A stretch of 64,000 nucleotides of DNA from Aradus depressus (lineage: Eukaryota; Arthropoda; Insecta; Hemiptera; Aradidae), in NCBI GenBank assembly GCA_963662175.1, contig OY759217.1, positions 46,538,108-46,602,107 of the forward strand, given 5' to 3'. A program made the translations under genes and the position numbers. The notes beneath the pieces were generated by a model. It saw only the letters and a list, made by a program, of their open reading frames with translations. It had not been told where the DNA came from and did no database searches. Below are positions 46,041-57,981 of this stretch, in pieces (position 1 is the stretch's first letter; every line of letters begins with the position of its first letter).

Positions 46041-48338
46041 TAGGAGTCAATTTTCTGTGTAATTGCTAAATAACTTTGTTTTCTACTTCGTCAAGGTGGT
46101 AGTGTTGTTTGCCTTAATTTCTTATAAGTCTTGAAGGAGGAACGATATAAATTACTGAATAATTATGTTACTTCCAGACAAATTAAGAATATGTATTACT
46201 TTCCTTTCTATATGGTTCCATAGTTATAATTGAATAGAAATGTTAATTTCATAAGATAAGTTATAATATTAAGGAACGTTTACAGAGGTGACTAGAAATC
46301 TGATTTTTTTCATAAGTACCTAGATTCTGCCGCATGATACACTACAAAGGAGCTTTGATACGAGCACGAATAATTTATAGTATGACGTCACAGCCACATA
46401 CTCCCTCCGCCTTTTTTTTTTTTTATAGGATGAACACTATATATTTTTACAAAATTCACAAAGTCAAACATTACAAGCCGAGCACAACACAAACATGGGA
46501 GAGACGAGTAAACAACAAGGTTACCTCTCTATACACAAGGGTCATCAAATCTATTTTATACAATTATTTATTATAATAGTAATAAGAAAATTAAATAAGA
46601 AATATATGTTGAACCACAAAGAGATTATAAAACAAATTATAGTATGACGTCACACCCACACGGTCGTATACGCCTCGGCTTTCTCTCTCAAAACATAATG
46701 ATATTACAAAAAAATGGTGAATGATTTTTTCATAAAATATGTGTAGGTAAGTGATATGAAAGAATCATTCACCAGTTGTTTTTTTATATCACTATGTTTT
46801 GTTTTAGAAATTATAACTGTGTTTTGTCGGGGGAACGTAAGATTTCGCACTTCACTAAACACTTTAATACTGAAAGTAATCTTTAGGAGGAGGTTATCTT
46901 TAATTTTCGTTCGACAACATGCGAACGCTAATATACTAAAAGTGTTTTATCGAGGGATTCTGCGATTCACAAAACACTTGTAAAACTGAAGGTGTTATGT
47001 TAATTTTTTTAACGGTTGACTTGTTACTGCAGGAAAATATAGAATTAATAAGCATAAATAATGAAAATAAAGGTTCTCATAATTCATGCATTACATTAAC
47101 TGCTTTGTGTATACCAATAGTATAACCAATGACGGTTGATTTTCCGTAAAAGCCAAAAAAGTAATCATTTTCATTTATATCTCATATGATATAAAGAAAG
47201 ATGCAATGAGTAATAAATTATGCAAATTTGATAAAAAATTAAATACTTCCTCAAACCTTTGGTAATGAGAGATGAAAGCTTTCTATGGATGTAAATCTAA
47301 ATGAAGTTAATTCATCTGTGATAGTAAGATGCTGTGGGGACGAGATTTCTCATAGAAATAAAAGACGTTGACATCCCACTTTTATTATTGAACAGAATCG
47401 GTTTTCAACGCAACAGCGTCATCATCAGAGGTACATTCCAGCAGTTAGTGCTGTTGCGTTGAAAACTGGCTCTTGTCAATAATTTTAAAAAATGGGAATT
47501 TCTTTTCTGAACGTAATTCGTCAGGCCTCGTAAACTGTACTATATATTTGCTAACTTCTTCAATTTACAAATAATTTATAATTGTTACTATAGAAGAAAT
47601 ATGAACTATTAACGTGAAGCCATCAGAAAACTAAACTATGGTGAACAAACCATTGTAGAAAAATTAACGACTACATGAAAAAAGTCTATGTAAATTTTCC
47701 ACGTTTCCTCCCATTTTGTTTTATAGTTAAATATAAACAAATTTATCACGCATTTTTCTAAAGGTTTCACATAGGTACTAACTTAAGCGAATTTGCACAT
47801 TCGTAGTTCTCATAGTCGAGTTTTACAAACGTTACGTTATGCATGTGCTTGTTGATTTTACTAAAACTGTATAAAAATTTACTGATTTTATCTTATAAGT
47901 TCCACACTGTAACTTATAGAAGAAGTTGTGCTTTTTTTACTGCATTTTGGATGATAAATTCAATTTAAAATTATATAAAATGTATTAATATTTATTATTT
48001 TTAAAAGTTATAAATTAATAATTAATAACCCTTAGCAACACCACTCCACGACAATGAATGAAAGAAACACCAAACCTAAATACTAGACTCAAACTAAAAC
48101 AGAAAGAAAAAAACGAGCACGCTCATTTGATGGACTCAAATAAGAACAGAAAACAAAAACATGCAAATTTGATAGTTGTTAGATTATATTGAGTGCAGAT
48201 TCAATTGAAATAATTTACGATCTTCCATCTTGCGTTCACTCCAACTTTCATGCCAATAAAAAAAACGTACATAAATTCTATAATGTTATAAAATAATTAT
48301 TTTATTTTCTAAGAAACAATATGGGTAATTTCACACCA
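46041..48338. other. duplicated upstream flank of OR-D
   Basis: No gene seen. It has an R1-tail copy (46150-46365) and an insertion flanked by direct repeats of TTATAGTATGACGTCACA (46374 and 46637). It also has two 115-bp units (about 46800-46990), the inverted repeat with hammerhead-like core (47401-47466), and sequence matching the OR-C flank. Confidence 0.55.
47401..47466 (-). repeat. inverted repeat with hammerhead-like core, unit D
   Basis: GTTTTCAACGCAACAGC (47401-47417) pairs perfectly with GCTGTTGCGTTGAAAAC (47450-47466). On the minus strand CTGATGA, then ACGC-TGTT-GCGT, then GAAA lie in one arm. The unit C copy is at 29812-29878. Confidence 0.5.
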
Positions 48339-49160
48339 ACTCAGCATGACGTTACACCCACTGATTTTTTTATGGAAAACTAATGTCATTTTTGGATTTC
48401 TCATCCAAAAATAAGCTTAAATACAAATTTTCAGCCTTTTTCGACCGATATTTTTTTCTACAAAAGGAAAAGATTTTGTTGTATTTTTACGAGTTTTTCA
48501 CAATACGATTTTTTATTTTTTGATTTTAATTATCAATATCGGCTGAAAAAATATGTTTTACAGATGATTTCAATCGGAAATTTTCTTTAGATTTCGAAAA
48601 TGTTATCAAAACTATTTTTAAAAAATTACCTTTTCACTAAAAATGGCAATTTATAATTTTTTTCACATTTTTTCAGGATTTTTTTTCGACATGCTAGTAC
48701 ACCTATTTTTCATCCGTAACACATAGAAATTGTTTTTCGGGAGTTGAACTTTCATAAAAAAAAATTTTCGTTCTGGGGAAAACATGTTTATGAACTGTAT
48801 AATAGCAATTAAAGTAATTATCGATTTTAAGCGTTTGGCCACTATTGTTGGCATATATTTTGTTATTTTTTTCATGTTAATTTTCTCTTTCACTCAACAA
48901 TTTGTAAGGATCTGCATTTTTTTATATTTCTTGAATGAAAAAATCAGTTTTTAAATATTTGAAATAGTCTTGTGCATTTCGTGCGCAGTAGATCCAGGTG
49001 GCGCTGCTAACGTAAGCCACCATGTGAGGTGCGAGCTTAACCTACGCATTGTTGATATTTTCACGTGGCGTGTTCAAGAAGCCGGCAACAATACGGAAGC
49101 ACAAATCATCGACATTTGTTTTTCATAAAAAAATCGGTGGGTGTAACGTCATGCTGAGTT
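48339..49160. mobile_element. 822-bp element with 33-bp terminal inverted repeats
   Basis: AACTCAGCATGACGTTACAC at 48339 is inverted at the right end (to 49160) with one mismatch over 33 bp. No target duplication is clear. The internal minus-strand frame 48663-48893 shows no transposase motif. Confidence 0.65.
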
Positions 49161-49290
49161 ATAAATAAACGCTTAAAATCTATAATTACTTTAATTGCTA
49201 TTATACAGTTCATAAACATTTTTTCCCCAGAACGAAAATTTTTTTTTATGAAAGTTCAACTCCCGAACAACAATTTCTATCTGTTACGCA
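48715..49290. repeat. long inverted repeat overlapping the right end of the 822-bp element
   Basis: The block 48715-48842 (including GTTTATGAACTGTATAATAG) is repeated inverted at 49170-49290, outside the right terminal repeat. The two structures overlap, so a partly duplicated or nested element is likely. Confidence 0.7.
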
Positions 49291-49736
49291 GGCAGGCAGT
49301 TATGTCCTGGTTTGGTCAACCTCCCATCGAATCAAGTATAGTCACTTACAGTGTTACCTCCCATCAGCAGGCTCCAGTTCGACAAGCACTGTAACATCTA
49401 CTTCTGTATTGAGTACACCTTTAGTTCAAAGTATCTTGACAACTGCACGGATCATGACAACGTCCGCCTCTACAACAATATCTACCTCATCCACAAAATC
49501 AGAAGTAGAACATTTAATTTCATAAATATCGAATAAATCCGTGTATAAAGTGGGGTTAAAGATTCCGACAATCCGAAGCTTTGTGTTTGTTACCGTTTAC
49601 CGGCCAAGTTGACAATACGATTTGTATTTTCGAATATTTTACAATATTTATAGTACAAAATTAAGAGGGGGAAACTGAGCTGTAAAAAACTGGTTGGTAT
49701 AACAAAGTCCAGTAATGGCCACATCAGATGTATATA
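49290..49736. other. truncated left flank of unit E
   Basis: 49290-49350 is the GGCAGTTATGTCCTGG block. 49365-49535 is the Ser/Thr-rich part of the LDLa relic without the LDLa module. 49650-49736 is the downstream OR flank. No gene seen. Confidence 0.5.
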
Positions 49737-50798
49737 CAGGGTGACTTGCTACTCGTGCGACAAACTTCACCAGTAAATTCTTCACCATAAAATGAACAAA
49801 AAAGTTCATATTGACTATGGTCCGATTCTCAACCATTTCGGAATAATTTCGCTTTTTATCGATTTTGGAAGATATCACGACCTGGCGTCGGAAAACCGTG
49901 TTATCTTTAAATCTGAAAATTGCTCCGAAAATCTGATAGCACCGTTGAAATCTACGTTAATTTTTCAATAAGAAAATGACCATGGCAAAATTTTTGGGCA
50001 CATTTTTTGTGTTTTATTTCAGCCAGAACAACAAAAGAAGTGAAACATTTTGTAAATCGGAAAGTGTTTAAAGTAATCCAGAGTTTCTAATTTTAGTCTC
50101 AGAAGGCAGCAAATTTGAGGAATAATACCTCATTTGATAACGCTTCTAACGCACTCGTCGTTTTTTAATTTGGTGTTTCTAAGACCAAGAAATCGATTAC
50201 AAAAAGTGAAAAAATGATGGTTCAAGGATTGTTAATGTTTGAGTAACATTTTAGATTTGAAAAAAACAAATACATAGAAACTCACCAATAATTTAATTTA
50301 TGTTCAAATTGGAAGCCGTTCTCCGCAATACACAAACGTGCCCGTTTTCTCATACTCCCAACTGTCACATCAAAACTGACAACACGTCGAAGCGTTATCA
50401 AATGAGGTATTATTCCTCAAATTTGCTGCCTTCTGAGACTAAAATTAGAAACTCTGGATTACTTTAAACACTTTCCGATTTACAAAATGTTTCACTTATT
50501 TTGTTGTTCTGGCTGAAATAAAACACAAAAAATGTACCCAAAAAGTTTGCCATGGTCATTTTCTTATTGAAAAATTAACGTAGATTTCAACGGTGCTATC
50601 AGATCTTCGGAGAAATTCTTAAATTTAAAGATATCACGGTTTTCCGACGCCAGGTCGTGATATCTTTCATAATCGATAAAAAGCGAAATTATTCCGAAAT
50701 GGTTGAGAATCGGACCATGGTCAATATGAACTTTTTTGTTCATTTTATCGTGAAGAATCTACTGGTGAAGTTTGTCGCACGAGTAGCAAGTCACCCTG
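49737..50798. mobile_element. foldback element with about 415-bp inverted arms
   Basis: Starts CAGGGTGACTTGCTACTCGT and ends with its inverse ...AGTCACCCTG, flanked by TA on both sides. The arms (49737-50155 and 50389-50798) are close to identical; the spacer is about 230 bp and non-coding. TA flanks and a CAGGGTG terminus fit a Tc1/mariner-type non-autonomous element. Unit D has an uninterrupted TATATATA run at the same place (34128-34135). Confidence 0.85.
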
Positions 50799-51287
50799 TA
50801 TACCCCCCTTCATTTTTAATCTGTTTTAACAAATATGAGATGTGGCCATAACATGACTTTCTTATACTAACCACATTTTTACAGATCACTCCACCCCCCC
50901 CCCCCCCCCCCCTCCCCTATCCCCCTTACAAATTCATTTAATACTGGGATTACTTTGTATATGAAACTAATGTGGTGGCATCACCTGGTTAAAATGATAG
51001 AAGTTAAAATTCCCAGTAATTTTTTTTTTTTCTACAACCCTCTAAAAATTAGAATATTTACTTATAATTAGTTTTATAAACACAAACTTTCGAAATAAAA
51101 CAACAATAACACATAAAATGTATATATTACATTCATAAAAGCAAATGAATAAATAGGTTATTAAATATTACAATATAATTCAGTGATAATAGGGGTGCGT
51201 GCTCAGAATTTCACTGTAACAACATTCTTCATCTTGGTGCACTTCGAACGTAACGAAGCATGTCTCTGGCCTGTTTCATTATTATTA
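50799..51287. other. downstream flank of OR-E
   Basis: No gene seen; contains a poly-C tract at 50889-50912 and sequence homologous to the other OR 3' flanks. Confidence 0.5.
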
Positions 51288-54200
51288 TTAGGGTTCATTT
51301 TGTGAGGATTTCATGATAGCATATAATTTATATGTGAACTCAATTCTCTGTGAAAACAATAAAAAAATAATTATTATACTCAATGTACGACATATAAAAT
51401 AAATTCTGAAATGAAGTTGATACATACGTCACTAAAGGTTCTCATTTGAAGTGGAGCACTATGTTTGAACAGAACTATAGTGTACGGTTGACTTGACTGT
51501 CTCAGCATCATGATCACTATTTTCCTGAACCTCAAACTTTGTTCGTACCAAGGTAGATCGTACACTGCCTTGAACAACTCATCGTTCTGTAACAAATTTC
51601 CAACAATGATTTCTCTAACTTACACTGAAGAGTATATTTAACTTTTGTTTATAACGGAGATTTATTAATTGTATATCTAATTAATGTTTTGCCAATTACA
51701 ACCGACAAATAATCTTAAATCGAATGAGGAACAGAATGGAAGAACATAGTAGATAACGTTTTGTTTTGGTTTATGTACGATGCATATTATCCAAGCCTTT
51801 ACTATGTTTTCACGGGGTTATATGACTCCAGGAGGGAACAAAGCTCCGCACGCCCCCTGAAAGTGACAATCACTCTTCTTTTACACACTGTTAAAGAATT
51901 CTAAATAAGTGTAAGCATGAGCCCAAAACGCCAACATAGTACTTTCTCAGGTCAAATTAGGGATCCGAGGGGCTCACTTCAACAATCCCAATAACTGCCG
52001 ATGTAATTAATATATCGTCATTAAATTTTATATATAAATTCAAAATCCCATTAGGATGGCACCTATTAATTTTCGGTCGAATAAATCGGTCGAAGGGAAG
52101 GGTGGAAACGGGGCAGAGAAGAGGGGATCTACATAAATACCATAATGTATCGACACAAAACGTAGTCTGTGGATTCAGAGTCGACTAATAAAGTCAAATA
52201 TTGAGTTATAGCCCAAACGATCGATTGGCTTTGGAGGGAGAGCGAAAACGTAATTGATGAATTCTTACTGGGGAATTTTTTAGTACTTTTTCTTTTACTA
52301 AAATAGCTAGCCTACACTAAAGATCAGTTTTCTCTTTCGAAAAAAATGTATATCAATTTTTATTGTATTCATTGAAAGAAATGTAACATCTATAAAATTA
52401 AATTTTACTTCAGTTATTAGCGTTTCTCCAAGATAATTGCACACAAAACTCAGAGTGAGTAGTAATAGGGTGCCGAACACAAGAAGAGCTTGAGCCGCAA
52501 GATCTTTCACCTGATGACAGAATTATAAAGGGTTAGAAGCTCATCAGCGAAAATATGGTTCATTTATCTGCTCAACTTGAGCAGTTGTACATAGTATAAA
52601 GGAGGAATTGAGGTATATGTGTTATAAATGAAGAATCCGCTGAAATCAAACTGGCATCCCTATTATGTCTCATATTGGGTCAGGGTTGCATATATTGGCA
52701 TCTCAGGGTTGTTTCACATATTTTCTGAAAAACACATTATGACAGCAATGTCGGTAGATGGGCAGCAACCAGAAAAGATGATAGGTTTTGCCTGCCCAGG
52801 TTTAGTTACATAAGATACGGCTCATTAACGAGTACCTGACATTCGAAAAGGCCCGGGACCATCGCCTAAAATCCCATCCGAAAGACGACGTGCTGAAAGT
52901 TTTTTTTTACTTACCAGTAAAAACACTCAAAGGCCTCGCAAGATATCGTCTACCGTGGTACGGTTAATACTAGCTCGGGTGTCTAGCTACGATGACCACC
53001 GCTGCTCGGTCTTAAATTAGTTTTTATACCAAAACAATGGCCATCATTGCTTTCTTCTGAGATTTGACTATACCTATGCCTAATTCCATGTGAATAATTG
53101 AAAACTGCAAAGTCGTTAATGTTTTGTCGAAGAAATGCCTAGGAATCGCATTAGAGATATGGGAAAAATTCGAAGTTCCCCGGGCAACGCCAGGTGATAC
53201 TGCTCGTTGTAGTATAATAGAGTTATGTTGAAAAGATCATCAAAACGTGAACTTACCGTCATAGAATAATAGACAAAAAAAGAGATAATTATGCATGACA
53301 CCATATTTTGAAACTCGTACACCAGGCCAAAAGATTCTTTAAGATCCCTGTGCCACCTGAAAACAAAATTTAAAATGTATCAACAATTGCGAAACTTTGT
53401 GCATCTACTATTATTTTAAGGCGATAAATAGTTGTCTATATGAAGTGTCATCTAAGTTGCGGTCTTGTAGTTAGTTTTAAATTGTTACTGTACTTTTTGT
53501 TTATATAGGGTAGTTTATTTACAGTGCGAAATGGGAGAGCTTTGTAAAACCTGTGCTGAGGAATTCATTCAAAATAATATTAAAATAAATGAAGACATGA
53601 TACATTCATTCTATCGGGATTCATCGTGCCTTCTAGAAATCCCAATTTTCAGTAATGACCACCGTCAGATCTATCTTAGAACCACAGCGGCTTGGCTATT
53701 TACTTACTGAGAAATCATTCCCTTCACTGCTTTAATATACTACATGCACTCCAAAACATTTTTAAAACAATAATTAATTAAATAAGCAATAGAATTTATT
53801 TATGTAAAATCATAATGGAATGGAATTCAAAAATATTTGTGATTCATAATGTGTTTTAGTCCACTATGTTTAGAATATGCTTATTTTTTTCTTCTTTATT
53901 CATCACCAATAGTTACCTTTCCCCCCCCCCCCCCCCCCCCCCCCCAACAAAGACATTTTGCCAAAAAGGAGTAATTGAGGAATAATATTTTTTTACATAA
54001 TTTCTCAGTTCTTTCTTATTGACATTCAACATCAGGATATTGTGTTCTCTCTATAAAGGACGAGTCCCAAGATAATGGCAATTAATATAACTAAAATTGT
54101 CCAGCAATGTCTGAAACATACTCGTATATTAAGTATATTGATAATATTATATTTACTACTTACTTCGTCAGAATGGTGTGTTTTTTGCACAATTCGAACA

Positions 54201-54915
54201 ATTCAGGGTAACCGTCAATACTTCGTTCTAAGTTTAATTTCATTTTTAATTTAAATAATTGTATTTTGAGGATATTTATTTCTGTAACTGTACAGATAAT
54301 TATCATTGAAAACAGGCCTACTCCCCCGATGAGATAAAACGAACTTAAACAAACCCAAAGTGCAGAACCACATTCCACCCAATAAAAAGAGGAATTCCGT
54401 TCGATGGGCTGAGTTAATAGGCCAGAAATCGGAAGAGGTACCAAAATGGGAGATGTTATAATGTCGAAATAGCACAAAATTGCATCTATAATGACTCGAC
54501 CTGGGAAGAAAGTTGGAATAACAATAGCAAAACAGACTATACATTTATAAAATACCTTCCAAAAGTAGGTAATATTTGTATTTAATAAATCAATCTCCCA
54601 AGACTCTTTATGATTGGAGATCAAGTCGTTTAGTCCTTTCATTAAACTTGTAATTTCTCTTCTTTTAAAAGCATACAAAAAACCTTTCCCGAAAATAAGA
54701 ACAGTCGATGGAAACAAAACAATGTCAGTTATGATATCTTCAGAGAAATCCGTTTTATACAAGATACCGAAACTTATAATCATTATGATGAAAACATAAA
54801 CTACACGCAACATTTGGAGAATGAATAATAGTTTCCCATATTTATAGTTATCAAAAACAAACCAAAAACCACAAATTTTTGAATAATTAACAGTGAAGGT
54901 CACCCACGGATTCAT
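51288..54915 (-). CDS. odorant receptor OR-E (five exons, 390 aa)
   Basis: Exons (complement): 54164-54915, 53257-53356, 52409-52510, 51428-51586, 51288-51347. Exon 1 carries MNPWVTFTVNYSKICGFWFV and the ERNSSFYWVECGSALW loop shared with OR-D. Exon 3 is the VKDLAAQALLVFG type, like OR-B. The exon 3 donor reads GAA/GTAAAA where the other copies have GAG/GTAA, a slightly weaker site. Exon 5 has one change against the other copies (RIEFTYKLYA for RIEITYKLYA). Intron 2 keeps only the 3' part of a Helitron. Intron 1 contains a poly-C run at 53921-53945. Frame open throughout. Confidence 0.91.
52830..53206 (+). mobile_element. 5'-truncated Helitron remnant, OR-E intron 2
   Basis: Matches the 3' half of the OR-C and OR-D Helitrons (CTCGCAAGATATCGTCTACC...), ending in a mutated hairpin and CTCG instead of CTAG. 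Confidence 0.75.
53921..53945. repeat. poly-C tract in OR-E intron 1
   Basis: About 25 C; the equivalent position in unit D has only five C (44785-44789). Confidence 0.85.
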
Positions 54916-55115
54916 GGTTCCTAAGGGAAATACTGTGTACTAAGTTTTGGAAATGAGTGAAGACGAGTAACCTATGCTTGAATGATGTATTCCAGAGACA
55001 TAAATTGATCCCTGTAATTGTATGCTTCTCAACAACTCTCAAACTTTTCTAATTCGCCTGAGAGAAGGCAAGTGTACGTCAGGTTCCTACAGAGTCTCTT
55101 GAAATATATATATCT
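54916..55115 (-). promoter_or_regulatory. conserved 5' region and TATA-like element of OR-E
   Basis: ATATATATAT at 55104-55112, 189 bp from the ATG. Confidence 0.42.
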
Positions 55116-55865
55116 AGGAGTCAATTTTCTGTCTAATTGCTAAATAACTTTTTTTTCTACTTCGTCAAGGTGGTAGTGTTGTTTGCCTTACTTTCTTATA
55201 AGTCATGAAGGAGGAACAATATAAATTACTGAATAATTGTGTTACTTCTAGACAAATTAAGAATATGTATTACTTTCCTTAAATTATAATCTAATTTATG
55301 AACGTTCCTTAATTATAATCTAATAGAAATGTTAATTTGATAAGAAAAGTTTCAATATTAAGGAAGTTTACAGAGGTGAATAGAAAATTGATTTTTTCAT
55401 AAGTACCGACATTCTGTTGCATGATACACTCCAAAGGCAGCTTTGATACGAGCACGGCTTTTTCTTGATACTGATTGTACACTGCTATTGGTTTCATGGA
55501 AGTTTTTACACAGAAGCAATGCAACCGTTAAAAAAATTGTTTCATGCAATCGGTCGTATACATCTCGGTTTTCTTTCGTAAATCATAGTGATATTAAAAA
55601 AATGGTGAATGATTTTTTCAACACGACATTATCTTTCATACTGATTGTACACTGCAACTTGGTTTCATGGAGTTTTTTCCCAGAAGTAATGCAACCGTTT
55701 AAAAAAAATAGATTCACGGAATCGGTCGTTTACGTCTCGGCATTCTCTCTCAAAACATAGTGATAAAAAAAAATATATATATATTCTTTTATAAAATGTG
55801 TGAAAGAATCATTCACCAGTTGTTTTTAAATATCACTTTGTTTTATATCACTGTTTTTTTTTTGA
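55116..55865. other. upstream flank of OR-E
   Basis: No gene seen. Includes the R1-tail copy (55230-55460) and a partial local duplication: GATTGTACACTGC with TTGGTTTCATGGA occurs at about 55472 and 55642. Confidence 0.5.
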
Positions 55866-55869
55866 AATG

Positions 55870-56990
55870 GTAACTCTGTGCTTTGTTGAGGGAAAGGAAG
55901 ATTTCGAAATTCACTAAACTTTAATACTGAAAGTGATCTTTAGGAGGAGGATATCATTCATTTTAGTTCGACAACATGCGAACACTAATACACTAAAAGT
56001 GTTTTGTCGAGGGATTCTGCGATTCACAAAACACTTTAATTAATGAAAGAGTTCTTTAGGAGGAGGATATCATTCATTTTAGTTCGACAACATGCGAATA
56101 CTAATACACTAAAAGTGTTTTGTCGAGGGATTCTGCGATTCATAAAACACTCAAATACTGAAAGTGTTCTTTAGGAAGAGGATTCATTTTCGTTTGACAA
56201 CATGCGAACACTAATACACTAAAAGTGTTTTGTCGAGGGATTCTGCGATTCACAAACACACTTTAATTAATGAAAGAGTTCTTTAGGAGGAGAATATCAT
56301 TCATTTTTGTTCGACAACATGCGAACACTAATATATTGAAGTGTTTCGTCGAGGGATTCTGCGATTCATAAAACACTTTAATATAAACTGAAAGTGTTCT
56401 TTAGGAGGATATCATTCATTTTTGTTCGACAACATGCGAACACTAATATATTGAAGTGTTTCGTCGAGGGATTCTGCGATTCATAAAACACTTTAATATA
56501 AACTGAAAGTGTTCTTTAGGAGGATATCATTCATTTTCGTTCGACAACATGCGAACACTAATATATTAAAGTGTTTCGTCGAGGGATTCAGCGATTCATC
56601 AAACACTTTAATTATTAAAAGTGTTCTTTAGGAGCAGAATATCATTCATTGTCGTTCGACAACATGCGAACACTAATATATTAAAGTGTTTCGTCGAGGG
56701 ATTCAGCGATTCACAAAACACTTTAATTATTAAAAGTGTTCTTTAGGAGCAGAATATCATTCATTGTCGTTCGACAACATGCGAACACTAATATATTAAA
56801 GTGTTTCGTCGAGGGATTCAGCGATTCACAAAACACTTTAATTATTAAAAGTGTTCTTTAGGAGCAGAATATCATTCATTGTCGTTCGACAACATGCGAA
56901 CACTAATATAGGTAATACAAGTATTTTGTCGAGAGATTCTGCGATTCACAAAACACTTGTAAAACTGAAAGAGTTTTTCGGAACGGATAT
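55870..56990. repeat. 115-bp tandem array, about 9 copies
   Basis: GTTCGACAACATGCGAA starts at 55967, 56082, 56192 (variant), 56309, 56424, 56539, 56654, 56769 and 56884, mostly 115 bp apart. The right-hand copies are nearly identical. Units B, C and D have only one or two decayed monomers at the matching place. Confidence 0.92.
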
Positions 56991-57600
56991 TATATTTTCT
57001 AAGGAATTTTTTTAACGGTTGATTTGTAACTGGATTGGAGGTTAAACGATGGTCCCATGCCTGTGCGATATCATGTACTCAGATCACACTGGTATGAATC
57101 ACTTAACTAACTAACCTCAAACTGTGATACATTCAATAAGGGCGATTCACTCCGACAATGGGAGTCTAGACAATGACAACGCAACAAAAAATTATTTAAA
57201 TAACGATATATTTATAGAATAATAAATAAATGCGTTCAAAAAAACTATTTTGAATTTCCAAATGAAAATCCACCGTTAGCTGTTAACACTCTTTCCGTGT
57301 CATTTGAAATTATCATTAAATTCCCAAGTCTGCATAATGATAAGAGACTAACATGGACTGAACATTACGGCTGTTACTAATCGGTTAAAAACTGGGTTCC
57401 GTTTGCTTTTTACTTACAACGATAGTGTAAGACAAAATATTAACTACCTATTCTTATATATAACGCCTACTTCCATTCTATAATCAACTATGGTTTAATA
57501 CAGCTAGTGGTTCTGGTGTTGAAATTTTTTGTCTTCAGAACATAGCACTATGATTATAAACATTATTATTTTAAGAACAAGCTGCTGAGAAATATTTAAT
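56991..57600. other. unit border with SINE2-related fragment
   Basis: 57025-57180 resembles part of the diverged SINE2-like copy at 17820-18000. 57270-57540 is the unit border block. No gene seen. Confidence 0.5.
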
Positions 57601-57619
57601 AAAAAAACATCCTGCATTT

Positions 57620-57981
57620 GCTTGCGCTGTTTATATTTGAAACATTAATGGTCGTTAGGAGAAATATAAATATTTGGCTATTTGCTATTAATTTTTTCTT
57701 TTCTCTGTATTCGTTGGATGCTTTTTTCCATTCTTCTCCTTGCTTTCGCTTCTCTCGCTCGGTCTTATCAGCAATATTTTTCACTTTAATTTCAGTTATT
57801 TTTTTAAAAATAATATTCCTTGTCTTTAGCCCTTTTAATTTCTCTCTGCTCGTCGGTCATCTAAAAACTTTCTCTTTCTAGCATTAGCCTTTTTTCTTTG
57901 TTGCAAATAAGCTGCACTCTCCTTTTCAAGTTTAATTTTAGGTCGTCTCATTCTATTTTTTTCTGTAGCTGAAGTCTCCAT
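57620..57981 (-). pseudogene. basic, Lys/Arg-rich coding-like relic
   Basis: From METSATEKNRMRRPKIKLEK at 57981 a 48-codon frame gives a highly basic helix (QQRKKANARKRKFLDDRRAE). After a stop near 57835, a second frame gives IADKTEREKRKQGEEWKKAS. Such basic helical starts are common in Helitron-type and other insect element proteins, but I cannot assign it. Confidence 0.35.
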
